A stretch of 64,000 bases of DNA from Bugula neritina (taxonomy: Eukaryota > Bryozoa > Gymnolaemata > Cheilostomatida > Bugulidae), in contig OZ037772.1 of NCBI GenBank assembly GCA_964035545.1, forward strand, positions 583,501-647,500, written 5' to 3'. Positions 31,843-42,100 of the stretch are shown here, piece by piece. Within the stretch, counting starts at the first letter, position 1. Each line of letters starts with the position of its first letter. The position numbers and the translations under genes were made by a program. The notes below the pieces were generated by a model, which was not told the origin of the DNA, did no database searches, and saw only the letters and a list, made by a program, of their open reading frames with translations.

Positions 31843-34400
31843 CACTACTACCACTACTACTACTACCACTACTACTACCACCACCACTACTACCACCACC
31901 ACTACTACCACCACCACTACAACCACTACTACTACTCCTTCAACAACCACTACTACTACTCCTTCAATTACCACTACTACTACCACTACTGCTACTATTA
32001 CCACCACTACTACTACTACCACTACTACTACCACTACTACTACTACCACCACCACTACTACGACTACTACTACTACTACTCCTTCAACTACCACTACTAC
32101 TACCACTACTGCTACTATTACCACCACTACTACTACTACCACTACTACTACTACCACTACTACTACCACTACTACCACTACTACCACTACTACTACTACT
32201 ACTCCTTCAACAACCACTACTACTACTCCTTCAACTACTACTGCTACAGCTGCTACTACTACCACCACCACTACTACCACCATCACTACTACCACCACCA
32301 CTACAACCACTACTACTACTCCTTCAACAACCATTACTACTACTCCTTCAACTACCACTACTACTACTATCACCACCACTACTACTACTACCACTACTAC
32401 TACTCCTTCAACTACTACTACTACAAATACCACTACTACACTACTACTACCACTACTACAACCACTATTACTACTACTACTACTACCACTACTACTACTA
32501 CCACTACTACTACTACCACTACTTCTACTCCTTCAACTACTACTGCTACAGCTGCTACTACTACCACCACCACTACTACCACCACCACTACTACCACCAC
32601 CACTACAACCACTACTACTACTCCTTCAACAACCACTACTACTACCACTACTGCTACTATCACCACCACTACTACTACTACCACTACTACTACTCCTTCA
32701 ACTACTACTACTACAACTACCACTACTACACTACCACTACCACTACTACTACTACCACTACTACTACTCCTTCAACTACTACTACTACAAATACCACTAC
32801 TACACTACTACTACCACTACTACAACCACTATTACTACTACTACTACTACCACTACTACTACTACCACTACTACTACTACCACTACTTCTACTCCTTCAA
32901 CTACTACTGCTACAGCTGCTACTACTACCACCACCACTACTACCACCACCACTACTACCACCACCACTACAACCACTACTACTACTCCTTCAACAACCAC
33001 TACTACTACCACTACTGCTACTATCACCACCACTACTACTACTACCACTACTACTACTCCGTCAACTACTACTACTACAACTACCACTACTACACTACCA
33101 CTACCACTACTACAACCACTACTTCTACCACTACTACTACCACCACCACTACAACCACTACTACTACTCCTTCAACTACCACTACTCCTTCAACTACTAC
33201 TACCACTGCTACAACCACTACTACTACTACTACTACTACTACAGCTGCTACTACTACTACTCCTTCAACAACCACTACTACTACTCCTTCAACTACTACT
33301 GCTACAGCTGCTACTACTACCACCACCACTACTACCACCATCACTACTACCACCACCACTACAACCACTACTACTACTCCTTCAACAACCATTACTACTA
33401 CTATCACCACCACTACTACTACTACCACTGCTACTACTCCTTCAACTACTACTACTACAAATACCACTACTACACTACTACTACCACTACTACAACCACT
33501 ATTACTACTACTACTACTACCACTACTACTACTACCACTACTACTACTACCACTACTTCTACTCCTTCAACTACTACTGCTACAGCTGCTACTACTACCA
33601 CCACCACTACTACCACCACCACTACTACCACCACCACTACAACCACTACTACTACTCCTTCAACAACCACTACTACTACCACTACTGCTACTATCACCAC
33701 CACTACTACTACTACCACTACTACTACTCCTTCAACTACTACTACTACAACTACCACTACTACACTACCACTACCACTACTACTACTACCACTACTACTA
33801 CTCCTTCAACTACTACTACTACAAATACCACTACTACACTACTACTACCACTACTACAACCACTATTACTACTACTACTACTACCACTACTACTACTACC
33901 ACTACTACTACTACAAATACCACTACTACACTACTACTACCACTACTACAACCACTATTACTACTACTACTACTACCACTACTACTACTACCACTACTAC
34001 TACTACCACTACTTCTACTCCTTCAACTACTACTGCTACAGCTGCTACTACTACCACCACCACTACTATCACCACCACTACTACCACCACCACTACAAAC
34101 ACTACTACTACTCCTTCAACAACCACTACTACTACCACTACTGCTACTATCACCACCACTACTACTACTACCACTACTACTACTCCTTCAACTACTACTA
34201 CTACAACTACCACTACTACACTACCACTACCACTACTACAACCACTACTTCTACCACTACTACTACCACCACCACTACAACCACTACTACTACTCCTTCA
34301 ACTACCACTACTCCTTCAACTACTACTACCACTGCTACAACCACTACTACTACCACTACTACCACTACCACCGCCTCCACCACCACCCGCTGCCACTCCA
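31630..34400. repeat. 2.8-kb ACT/ACC trinucleotide array with higher-order duplications
   Basis: Almost continuous ACT, ACC and ACA triplets, punctuated by CCTTCAAC blocks. None of the forward frames of ACT contains a stop, so a 970-codon open frame results, but it drifts from Thr to Leu to Tyr wherever indels change register, so it is not under coding constraint. A 288-bp block recurs at 32436, 32800, 33470 and 33926, nearly unchanged, which shows copying of long segments as well as slippage. Confidence 0.95.
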
Positions 34401-34879
34401 ACTGCTACTCCAACTGCCGAACCAACAACAACTAAAATGTTTGTCAATTCCAGAGCCCTCGACTTCAGTATGAAATTCCCATGACTTGGTGGCCATGTTG
34501 CAATTTAGAGTAACTATAACTTTGAGAGTGTAAGCTAAAATCTACACAATAATATGTTCATTAAAATTGTACTCTGCTTGTCACCAATTTCAATATTAAC
34601 TAATTATTTGTTTTCCCAAACTTAACTTCCAGAATTTTCTTCTAACCTATCCAATCTATAGTATAAAACTAAATCCTCACTTCCTTTCTATATAACCCTG
34701 AATTATATTAGCTCAGTATAATTTTTTAGGCTCAGTTCCTTAGAATATAGTGATTTATAGTTAATTCAACTTAGCATGTTATGCACCGTCTGCTAATTTT
34801 TAGATAAGTGAGACATTTTTAGAGGTGTGAGCTATGATCAAAAAGTCAATCTTTTTTTACTTTGCTCTCTGCTATTCTT
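34401..34879. other. Unassigned spacer between the ACT array and the copia insertion site
   Basis: The array edge grades into a Pro/Ala/Thr-coding frame (PAATPTATPTAEPTTT) that soon stops at 34482-34484. The remainder is AT-rich and without recognised features. Confidence 0.5.
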
Positions 34880-34972
34880 TCTCCATATTCTACACTATTT
34901 TACCTTTTTCTTGCACACCATTTTTTACATTACATTACATTCTTATTTGTTACACCACATTCTACCTTATTT
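34880..34972. repeat. Left remnant of the 23-bp minisatellite
   Basis: Degenerate CACCA..TTCTAC..TTA units on the left of the copia element match the cleaner array on its right (39613-39985). The element therefore inserted into this repeat. Confidence 0.6.
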
Positions 34973-35244
34973 TGTTGAGAAACAATCATGCGATCCTATC
35001 GCTAATCACATTCATGACAATCACGTGACAATATGCTAACTAATTGCTTTACTAGAATCGCTGTATACTTGTTTACTCTCTCTTCCGTTTTATATTATAC
35101 AAAACCATCACGCTGTTTTTCATTCTAATAAATATTTTATTATCAAATAATTAAATCAATCAGTCAGTTTGCTCGATAATTTAAATCAGCAATCAATAAC
35201 GTATTTCATAATAAATACTATACACAATGGCCACACATTCAACA
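34973..35244 (+). repeat. 5' LTR of the copia element
   Basis: TG...CA-bounded, 272 bp. Contains TATATTATA and AATAAA-like signals. The gag-pol start codon lies inside it, 18 bases before its 3' end. Confidence 0.95.
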
Positions 35245-38200
35245 GGTTATGGGCCCAGTGGCTTCAAACACAGGCTTCTCTTTGATGGTGATTCAAACAA
35301 TTTCTCAATTTGGGAAACAAGATTCACTTCATACTTGTACACACAAGATGAACGAGTACACACCGCACTTCTACCCAAAGAAGAAGGAGAAGATAACGCT
35401 GCTGACTTCAACAAAAAGAATAAGCGAGCTTACGCTGAGCTTGTACAAGTTTTAGACGAAAAGTCTCTTCAACTTGTGATGAGAGATGCCAAAGACGATG
35501 GAAGAAAAGCATTCAAAATCCTAAAAGAACACTATGCAAGTACACAAAAGCCTAGAGTATTAACTCTTTATGAACAACTTACAACTGTAAAAATGAATGA
35601 TACAGAAGACATTACAGATTACCTGATTCGTGCTGAGAACTACTCAGCAGGCCTCAAGTCTGCTGGGGAAAATATTAGTGACAATTTGGTGATCGCAATG
35701 ATCATGAAAGGATTACCAACATCCTACCAGCCTTTTGTTGTAGTACATACGCAACTTGACAAAAACCAAACCCTATCAGAGTTCAAAGCAGCTCTGACCA
35801 ATTTCGACCTTACTGAGTCGGCAAGATGCTCTCAATCTACAGCCATGGTATTTAAAGGAAGAGACAATTTCAAACCCACTAGCAAACGTGATAAACAATG
35901 CACTGCTTGTGGTAAAAGCAATCATTCTACAACAGATTGTTACTCAAAGCACAAACTATTTTGTAACTACTGCAAGAAAGCTGGACATATCGAATCAGTT
36001 TGCTGGACAAAGAAGAAGACAAGTAAAACTGAAATTTCATCGGCAAATGCCACATATGCCTTCACTGTGAATACATCAAACCAATGCAACATAGCCACAC
36101 AAAATAAATCTCAAGGAGGACAGTTGCTTATGGTGGACTGCGGAGCAACAAGTCATCTGGTGAACAATGAGAACAACTTCATTAGTTTTGATAAGAGCTT
36201 CACGCCTGAGAACCACTACATAGAGATGGCAGATGGTCGCAAAACAAACAAGCTGGCTGTAGCCAAAGGCACAGCACAGTTTACTATTACTGATGACAAC
36301 AATATGGAGCAGCAGATTCATCTAAAAGACGCTTTGCTAGCACCAACAATACCAACAAGCCTATTTTCAGTCCACGCCGCCACACAAAAAGGGGCAAAAG
36401 TACATTTCTCTAGAGAGAAAAATATACTGACAGTCGACAGGACAACTTTTCCAATTATGCCCAAAGGCAGATTGTACTTCCTCAAGACAACCCATACAGG
36501 TGACTCAATAAACACCGCAAAATCGCTGCCCGATTGGCACAGGGCACTAGGTCATATGAACACCAATGACATAATTGAGCTGGAGAAAGTGACAACAGGT
36601 ATGACCATAACTGGAGCAAAATTAAAAATTGCATGCAAGACATGTGACGAAAGTAAAATCACCAAACAACCTCACAAACAAGACGATAAACCTGAACTAG
36701 CTACACAGCCTCTACAACGTGTACACTCTGACTTATGCGGACCCATCACACCAACTGCTAGAGGAGGACAAAACTACATAATAAACTTCATAGATGAATT
36801 TTCCAGTATGTTGTTCACCTACAATATACGCCACAAAAGTGATGCCACCACTGCACTTAAGCAATTCATTGCAGATGTGGCACCTATAGGAGATGTGAAG
36901 GAGATCCATACTGACAACGGCATGGAGTACCTTGGACAGCCATTTGAAGCCGTGCTACGCGAGAGGGGAATCAAACACACCACTACAGCACCCTACTCAT
37001 CCTACCAGAATGGTAAATCAGAGAGGACTTGGCGCACCATAATGGACACAGCACGATGCCTACTCAAAGATTCAAATCTCCCCAAGACTTTCTGGAGTTT
37101 TGCCGCTGACCATGCCAAGTACCTAAGAAACCGAAGCTACCAGAGACGGACGGGAAAGACAGCCTATGAATTATTCACAGGCACGCTACCCGACATGAGG
37201 AAAATCCACAATTTTGGATCCCAATGCACATTCTACTCAGAGGGAAATAAATTAAAACTCAGTGACCGCGGACAAAGCGGCATATATCTTGGTGTCAACA
37301 CAAAGGCCCAAGGCTACCTTATACTTACCCCTAATCAGAAAATTGTTACATCCAGAAATGTCATACCACAAATATGCGGAAATGACGCAATGAACGTCAT
37401 ACCACAAGGACCCGCACAAAACAGCAGAAATGGTACTCAGAATACCATGCCACAAGAACCTGCACAAATATGCGGAAATGATGCAATGAACGTCATACCA
37501 CAAGGACCCGCACAAAACAGCAGAAATGGTACTCAGAATACCATGCCACAAGAACCTGCACAAATATGCGGAAATGACGCAATGAAAGTCATGCCACAAG
37601 GACCCGCACTAAACAGCAGAAATGGTACTCAGAATACCATGCCACAAGAACCTGCACCAGATCCGGCAAAGGCCACCAACCAACCTGGACCACGTAAATC
37701 GGAACAGAAACGAAAGCCTCCTACATACCTACAGGACTATGACATAGAAGACACTGACTATGCTTGCTCACTGATGGCAAACATACCACAGTCCTACCAA
37801 GAAGCTGTAAATTCAAAAGATAAAGAAGCCTGGAAGAAAGCCATGGACAAGGAAATAAACACCCTACGTGATTCAAACACCTGGTCTATCCAGCCGCTAC
37901 CTGAAGACAGGACAGAGACCAAGGGCAGATGGGTTTATACCCTCAAACAGGGAAAAACGCCAGGTGAAACTCAACATAAAGCTAGATATGTAGCAAAAGG
38001 ATTTTCACAAATACAAGGAGTTGACTATGAAGAAACTTACAGTCCAACCACCAGATTCACATCCATCAGATTGCTGTTACAGAAAGCAGCAAATGAAAAC
38101 ATGAAAATACATCAACTAGATGTTAAAGGAGCGTACCTAAACGCACCAATCGATAAGGAAATTTATCTACAACAGCCTGAAGGGTACGAAGAAACCAACA

Positions 38201-39333
38201 AACAAGGGAAGCTTTCTTGTCGTCTCAACAAATCCATTTATGGCCTCAAGCAAAGCGGACGCAATTGGCACCAAACACTGACCACTTTCCTCAAGGAGCA
38301 AGGCTTCACACCTGGTGCTGGAGACCCTTGTCTATACTCAAAAGAGGACCCTTCAGATAAATCAGCCAACATCATCATTCTTTTCTGGGTTGATGACATC
38401 CTTCTCTGCTACCGAGACAACAACAGAATCACACAAACCAAATCTATGATGCAACAAAAATTCAACATGGATGATAGAGGAGAATTAAGCTGGTTCCTGG
38501 GGATAGACTTCAGGAGACATGAGGACCAGTACACTATGTCACAGGAGCGCTACATAGACACACTGTTGAACACCTACAATATGGCAGATTGCAACCCTGT
38601 ATATACTCTTGCTGAAAAGGACTTACAACTAGAAAAAGCAACAGACGACGAATACGAGCGTTCAAAGGACTACCCCTACAGACAAGTTATAGGTTCTCTC
38701 ATATACCTGATGACCGCCACACGTCCAGACCTAGCATGGATCATTGGGAAGCTCTCCCAACACCTAGAAAGACCTGGACCTGCACATATTGCTGCCTTGA
38801 AACGGCTGCTACGATACCTTAAAGGTACAAAAGGATTTAATCTGAGATTCACTCCCAATCAACAAGAACTAGTGGGCTATGTGGATGCAGATTGGGGTGG
38901 AGAAACCTCCACACGAAGATCAACAACAGGATATGTATTCACCCTGGGTGGAGCCCCTATAAGTTGGAACAGCCGACGACAACCCACAGTGGCCTTATCA
39001 TCATGCGAGGCCGAATACATAGCATTAGCCGAAGCCACAAAGGAGATGCTATTCCTACAGACTTTGTGCAAAACATTCAAGATGAAACAGCCTAACCCTA
39101 ACACACTTTTCACTGACAACCTTGGAGCCATTGCCCTCACCAAGGGACAACCATACTCACATCAGAGGAGCAAACACATTGACATTAGATTCCACTTTGT
39201 CAGAGAGCAAACCACCATAGCGTACCAACACATCAGAGGAGCAGAGAACCCTGCCGATGTCATGACTAAAAGCTTGCCTAAAACCAATCACAGAATTGCC
39301 CTGGAGCTACTAGCTATCGAATCACATGCTTGA
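35227..39333 (+). CDS. Copia gag-pol polyprotein, 1368 aa, intact
   Basis: Makes Gag, protease, integrase and reverse transcriptase/RNase H for cytoplasmic reverse transcription and genomic insertion. Domains: Gag with two CCHC zinc knuckles (C225-C238, C246-C259); protease motif DCGATSH (304-310); integrase HHCC zinc site (H438, H443, C470, C473) and catalytic D502, D563, E599; a 96-residue repetitive linker (716-811); reverse transcriptase with LDVKGAY (D965), SIYGLKQS and FWVDD (D1056, D1057, where YVDD is usual); RNase H with YVDADW (D1220), SSCEAEY and TDN (D1297); C-terminal RSKHIDIRFHF. The ATG is within the 5' LTR, and codons 7 onward (GYGPSG) are translated from the tRNA primer site. 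The next in-frame Met is far downstream, inside the Gag domain, so this start is favoured. The stop lies in the polypurine tract. Gag and Pol share one frame, as in other copia elements. Confidence 0.95.
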   Translation: MATHSTGYGPSGFKHRLLFDGDSNNFSIWETRFTSYLYTQDERVHTALLPKEEGEDNAADFNKKNKRAYAELVQVLDEKSLQLVMRDAKDDGRKAFKILKEHYASTQKPRVLTLYEQLTTVKMNDTEDITDYLIRAENYSAGLKSAGENISDNLVIAMIMKGLPTSYQPFVVVHTQLDKNQTLSEFKAALTNFDLTESARCSQSTAMVFKGRDNFKPTSKRDKQCTACGKSNHSTTDCYSKHKLFCNYCKKAGHIESVCWTKKKTSKTEISSANATYAFTVNTSNQCNIATQNKSQGGQLLMVDCGATSHLVNNENNFISFDKSFTPENHYIEMADGRKTNKLAVAKGTAQFTITDDNNMEQQIHLKDALLAPTIPTSLFSVHAATQKGAKVHFSREKNILTVDRTTFPIMPKGRLYFLKTTHTGDSINTAKSLPDWHRALGHMNTNDIIELEKVTTGMTITGAKLKIACKTCDESKITKQPHKQDDKPELATQPLQRVHSDLCGPITPTARGGQNYIINFIDEFSSMLFTYNIRHKSDATTALKQFIADVAPIGDVKEIHTDNGMEYLGQPFEAVLRERGIKHTTTAPYSSYQNGKSERTWRTIMDTARCLLKDSNLPKTFWSFAADHAKYLRNRSYQRRTGKTAYELFTGTLPDMRKIHNFGSQCTFYSEGNKLKLSDRGQSGIYLGVNTKAQGYLILTPNQKIVTSRNVIPQICGNDAMNVIPQGPAQNSRNGTQNTMPQEPAQICGNDAMNVIPQGPAQNSRNGTQNTMPQEPAQICGNDAMKVMPQGPALNSRNGTQNTMPQEPAPDPAKATNQPGPRKSEQKRKPPTYLQDYDIEDTDYACSLMANIPQSYQEAVNSKDKEAWKKAMDKEINTLRDSNTWSIQPLPEDRTETKGRWVYTLKQGKTPGETQHKARYVAKGFSQIQGVDYEETYSPTTRFTSIRLLLQKAANENMKIHQLDVKGAYLNAPIDKEIYLQQPEGYEETNKQGKLSCRLNKSIYGLKQSGRNWHQTLTTFLKEQGFTPGAGDPCLYSKEDPSDKSANIIILFWVDDILLCYRDNNRITQTKSMMQQKFNMDDRGELSWFLGIDFRRHEDQYTMSQERYIDTLLNTYNMADCNPVYTLAEKDLQLEKATDDEYERSKDYPYRQVIGSLIYLMTATRPDLAWIIGKLSQHLERPGPAHIAALKRLLRYLKGTKGFNLRFTPNQQELVGYVDADWGGETSTRRSTTGYVFTLGGAPISWNSRRQPTVALSSCEAEYIALAEATKEMLFLQTLCKTFKMKQPNPNTLFTDNLGAIALTKGQPYSHQRSKHIDIRFHFVREQTTIAYQHIRGAENPADVMTKSLPKTNHRIALELLAIESHA
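35245..35258 (+). promoter_or_regulatory. Primer-binding site for an initiator-tRNA-Met half molecule
   Basis: GGTTATGGGCCCAG directly follows the LTR. It is complementary to the anticodon-arm segment of animal initiator tRNA-Met (CUGGGCCCAUAACC), the internal half-tRNA priming known for Drosophila copia. Here it lies inside the coding sequence. Confidence 0.85.
37372..37659 (+). repeat. 96-bp coding repeat, three units, in the copia polyprotein
   Basis: Three in-frame copies of a 32-residue unit (ICGNDAMNVIPQGP...MPQEPAQ) between integrase and reverse transcriptase. The length is a multiple of three, so the frame is kept. It sits in the normally variable linker and probably does not affect catalysis. 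Confidence 0.9.
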
Positions 39334-39340
39334 GGGGGCG
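39331..39340 (+). promoter_or_regulatory. Polypurine tract before the 3' LTR
   Basis: TGAGGGGGCG abuts the 3' LTR. Its first three bases are the gag-pol stop codon. Such tracts prime plus-strand DNA synthesis. Confidence 0.75.
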
Positions 39341-39612
39341 TGTTGAGAAACAATCATGCGATCCTATTGCTAATCACATTCATGACAATCACGTGACAAT
39401 ATGCTAACTAATTGTTTTACTAGAATCGCTGTATACTTGTTTACTCTCTCTTTCGTTTTATATTATACAAAACCATCACGCTGTTTTTCATTCTAATAAA
39501 TATTTTATTATCAAATAATTAAATCAGTCAGTCAGTTTGCTCGATAATTTAAATCAGCAATCAATAACGTATTTCATAATAAATACTATACACAATGGCC
39601 ACACATTCAACA
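39341..39612 (+). repeat. 3' LTR of the copia element
   Basis: 272 bp, four differences from the 5' LTR. It carries the same ATG (39595) and the first six codons of gag-pol, which run in frame into the flanking minisatellite. Confidence 0.95.
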
Positions 39613-39985
39613 TATTTCACCTTATTTTTGCACCATATTCTACATTATTCTACCTTATTCTTACACCATTTTCTACCTTATCCTTACACCATGCATATTC
39701 TACATTATTCTTACACCATATTTTACCTTATTCTTACACCATATTCTACATTATTCTTACACCATATTTTACCTTATTCTTACACCATATTCTACTTTAT
39801 TCTTACACCATATTCTACCTTATCCTTACACCATATTCTACCTTATCCTTACACCATATTCTACATTATTCTTACACCATATTCTACATTATTCTTACAC
39901 CATATTCTACATTATCCTTACACCACATTCTACATTATTCTTACACCATATTCTACATTATTCTTACACCATATTTTATTTAAGT
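39613..39985. repeat. 23-bp minisatellite (CTTACACCATATTCTACATTATT)
   Basis: About 16 units, with CAT/TTT/CTT variants, directly after the copia element. Degenerate units lie on the element's other side. The forward open frames over it are composition artefacts. Confidence 0.9.
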
Positions 39986-40518
39986 GTTGGATGCTTGGGG
40001 AAATCCACCGACTGGATTTTATGGGTTTTTAGTGTATAAGTGCTTTCTGACTCTCATCAGTTTGTATAATACAAGAACCCAGGAGAATCACTGAATTGGT
40101 ATAACATAGAGATATGTTCATCAGAAATGTACATGATGTAGCAGTGCAGCCCAATGAAATCATTCTGGAAAGTTAAATGATGTTCTTTTAGACATTGCTC
40201 TGTAGAACTCAGAGTGAGCATGTGACATCCAGGTTCCGAGTGTATTACTATCAGTGGTGGAGAGGAAGAAGGTTGTTGGTGTACAGGGGGTACTCACTAC
40301 TACAACCGAGCTTGTGTACCTGACATGACTAGTAAGTGTGTATCTACAGACAAGCAGACTGACTGACTGACTGACTGACTGACTGACTGGACAGACTGAC
40401 AGGTAAACAGATAGGTAAATATCGATCACATATATAGTGAAGCTACCAACTGAGACCTAGACTGTGTTTTGATTTAGCATATACTGGTATATGATATCTT
40501 TCTAAAATGTGTTTACAG
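39986..40518. other. Spacer with a possible 5' exon and a short (GACT)n run
   Basis: A T-rich tract and TTTTAG (40191) precede an open block to about 40331 that could be a 5' exon of the collagen gene, but no collagen or signal sequence is evident. GACT repeats fill 40360-40389. Confidence 0.4.
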
Positions 40519-41808
40519 TTTACTGTACAAAGTATAGTTCCATCAGATGGACTCACTCTACTCATGTGTAAGACTCATCAAGAATGCCTACCCAATCAGA
40601 TCTGTGTTAACGAGGTGTGCACACTGACGTGTAAAAGTGACCCTGAGTGTGCATCCAACCAGGTTAGATACTGCCTACATGTCTCTATCCTAGCAGCTAA
40701 TTGCACGACCATATATGGAAGTATGCAATTGTATGCCCAGTATTTATCTCTGTGGCCATATATGGTAACGAATGTCTTTGTGCATGTCCATATTTGGCAA
40801 TATGTATCTGCGTGACCATATATGGTATGAAAATATTTTATGATGAACTGTTTCTATGATGCATGTAGCTGTATGCGTTTATATGACCATATTATATAAC
40901 AGCAATATGGATGACAGTTGATGAATGTATGCATTTCTATGACCTTATAGCTGTATATTTCTTCATGACTGTATTTAGTAGTAAACTATCTCTTTGTTCA
41001 TGATATAATATCTATTAGGCAGATTTTCTATTACACATCAGGTCTACTCTGACAGTAGCCTGTATACATATAGATATCATTTACTGACTGGATGTTTTTC
41101 CTAACATTTCCCATAGCTTTTTTCGTGGCTCGAACCTATTATTTCGTGTTTACTAGGCAAACCCTCGAACCCCTAGACCATGTCTGCTGTATATTATATA
41201 TTTATATGGGTGTCAGTGTGAAGTTCCGGTTTGTAGGAGAACCTGGTTTAATTGGACCACAGGGACTCAGTGGATGAGATGGAGAAGATGGAGCTCCTGG
41301 TTTACAGGTATTTCAAAAACTATTCTGAAACTCATACTTTTATTGTTCATTGTCTATGTATTCTCCACCATATTTTTACTAGAAGTAAACTTTAATTCAG
41401 TAATAAGTTAAAATAAATTGTTGTTTTGCATTGTACAGTTTATTATTGCCTGAATCTTGTAATAAGAATATTGATTAGTTTTACAATATCAGAGTAGGGA
41501 TGTTATTGGCTACTCTGTTCTGTTCTGCAGGGCTTCAGAGGAGACGAGGGGAAACGGGATTGCCCTGGAAAACCCGGACCTCAATGTCCAATGGAAGAGA
41601 GCCGGTCGACTGGGCTCAAGAGATTCCTCGGACCAGTCGGTGCTCTTGGTTATCCTGACCTGCAAGGACCGAGGTCGGTGAATAGTATCTTTGTGTGGCT
41701 CACTGCTTGTGTGGGAGTTGTCTCCTCTGAAATATTTGGAAGTGTAGCTTGAGTTCCTTGCCCTGTATTCTCAGTTAGCCACGCCTAGGTGTTTCACAGT
41801 TTATTACA

Positions 41809-41940
41809 GGGTTGGGGTAATTGTAATTTGTAATTGTAATTGGTTGTATTTAATTACATTTTTTCAAGTAATTGAATGTAATTTGTGATTGATGTATGAA
41901 AATGTAATTGTAATTGTAATTAATTACTTATCTAATGTAA
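41809..41940 (+). repeat. TAATTACAATTAC-type dispersed repeat, copy 2
   Basis: Partner of 15245-15350 on the opposite strand. It is largely AATTGTAATT units, which pair with themselves, and it lies in a collagen-gene intron. Confidence 0.65.
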
Positions 41941-41963
41941 TTGATTTTAACAATTACTTTACA

Positions 41964-42100
41964 ATATATATATATATATATATATGCTATATGCTGGGAT
42001 TCCCCTCACAGATATGCTATATGCTGGAATTCCCCTCACAGCTATTCTATATGCTGGGGTTTCCCTCACAGATATCCTATATTCTGGGTTTCCCTCACAG
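41964..42100. repeat. (TA)n run followed by a 30-bp tandem repeat, four units
   Basis: After TA dinucleotides (41964-41981), units at 41982, 42012, 42042 and 42072 each read ATATGCTATATGCTGG...T(C)CCCTCACAG. Every unit ends in a pyrimidine run plus CACAG, a strong 3' splice-site look-alike on the collagen gene's strand. Confidence 0.9.

Larger units (their letters stand above)
34973..39612 (+). mobile_element. Complete Ty1/copia LTR retrotransposon
   Basis: 4640 bp, with 272-bp LTRs that begin TGTTGAG and end CAACA and differ at four positions. TATTT lies directly outside both ends (34968-34972 and 39613-39617), the expected 5-bp target duplication. It has a primer site, a polypurine tract and a single uninterrupted gag-pol ORF. 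About 1.5% LTR divergence implies a fairly recent insertion. All catalytic motifs are present, so it may still be able to move. Confidence 0.95.

Noticed and set aside
31523-34435. 970-codon Thr-rich, mucin-like ORF with a hydrophobic N-terminus
   Set aside because: The repeat has no stops in any forward frame, and the product drifts between Thr, Leu and Tyr at indels. No splice or promoter support.
39537-40032. Overlapping His/Tyr/Leu-rich ORFs after the copia element
   Set aside because: Composition effect of the 23-bp minisatellite. Only the six LTR-borne codons are meaningful.
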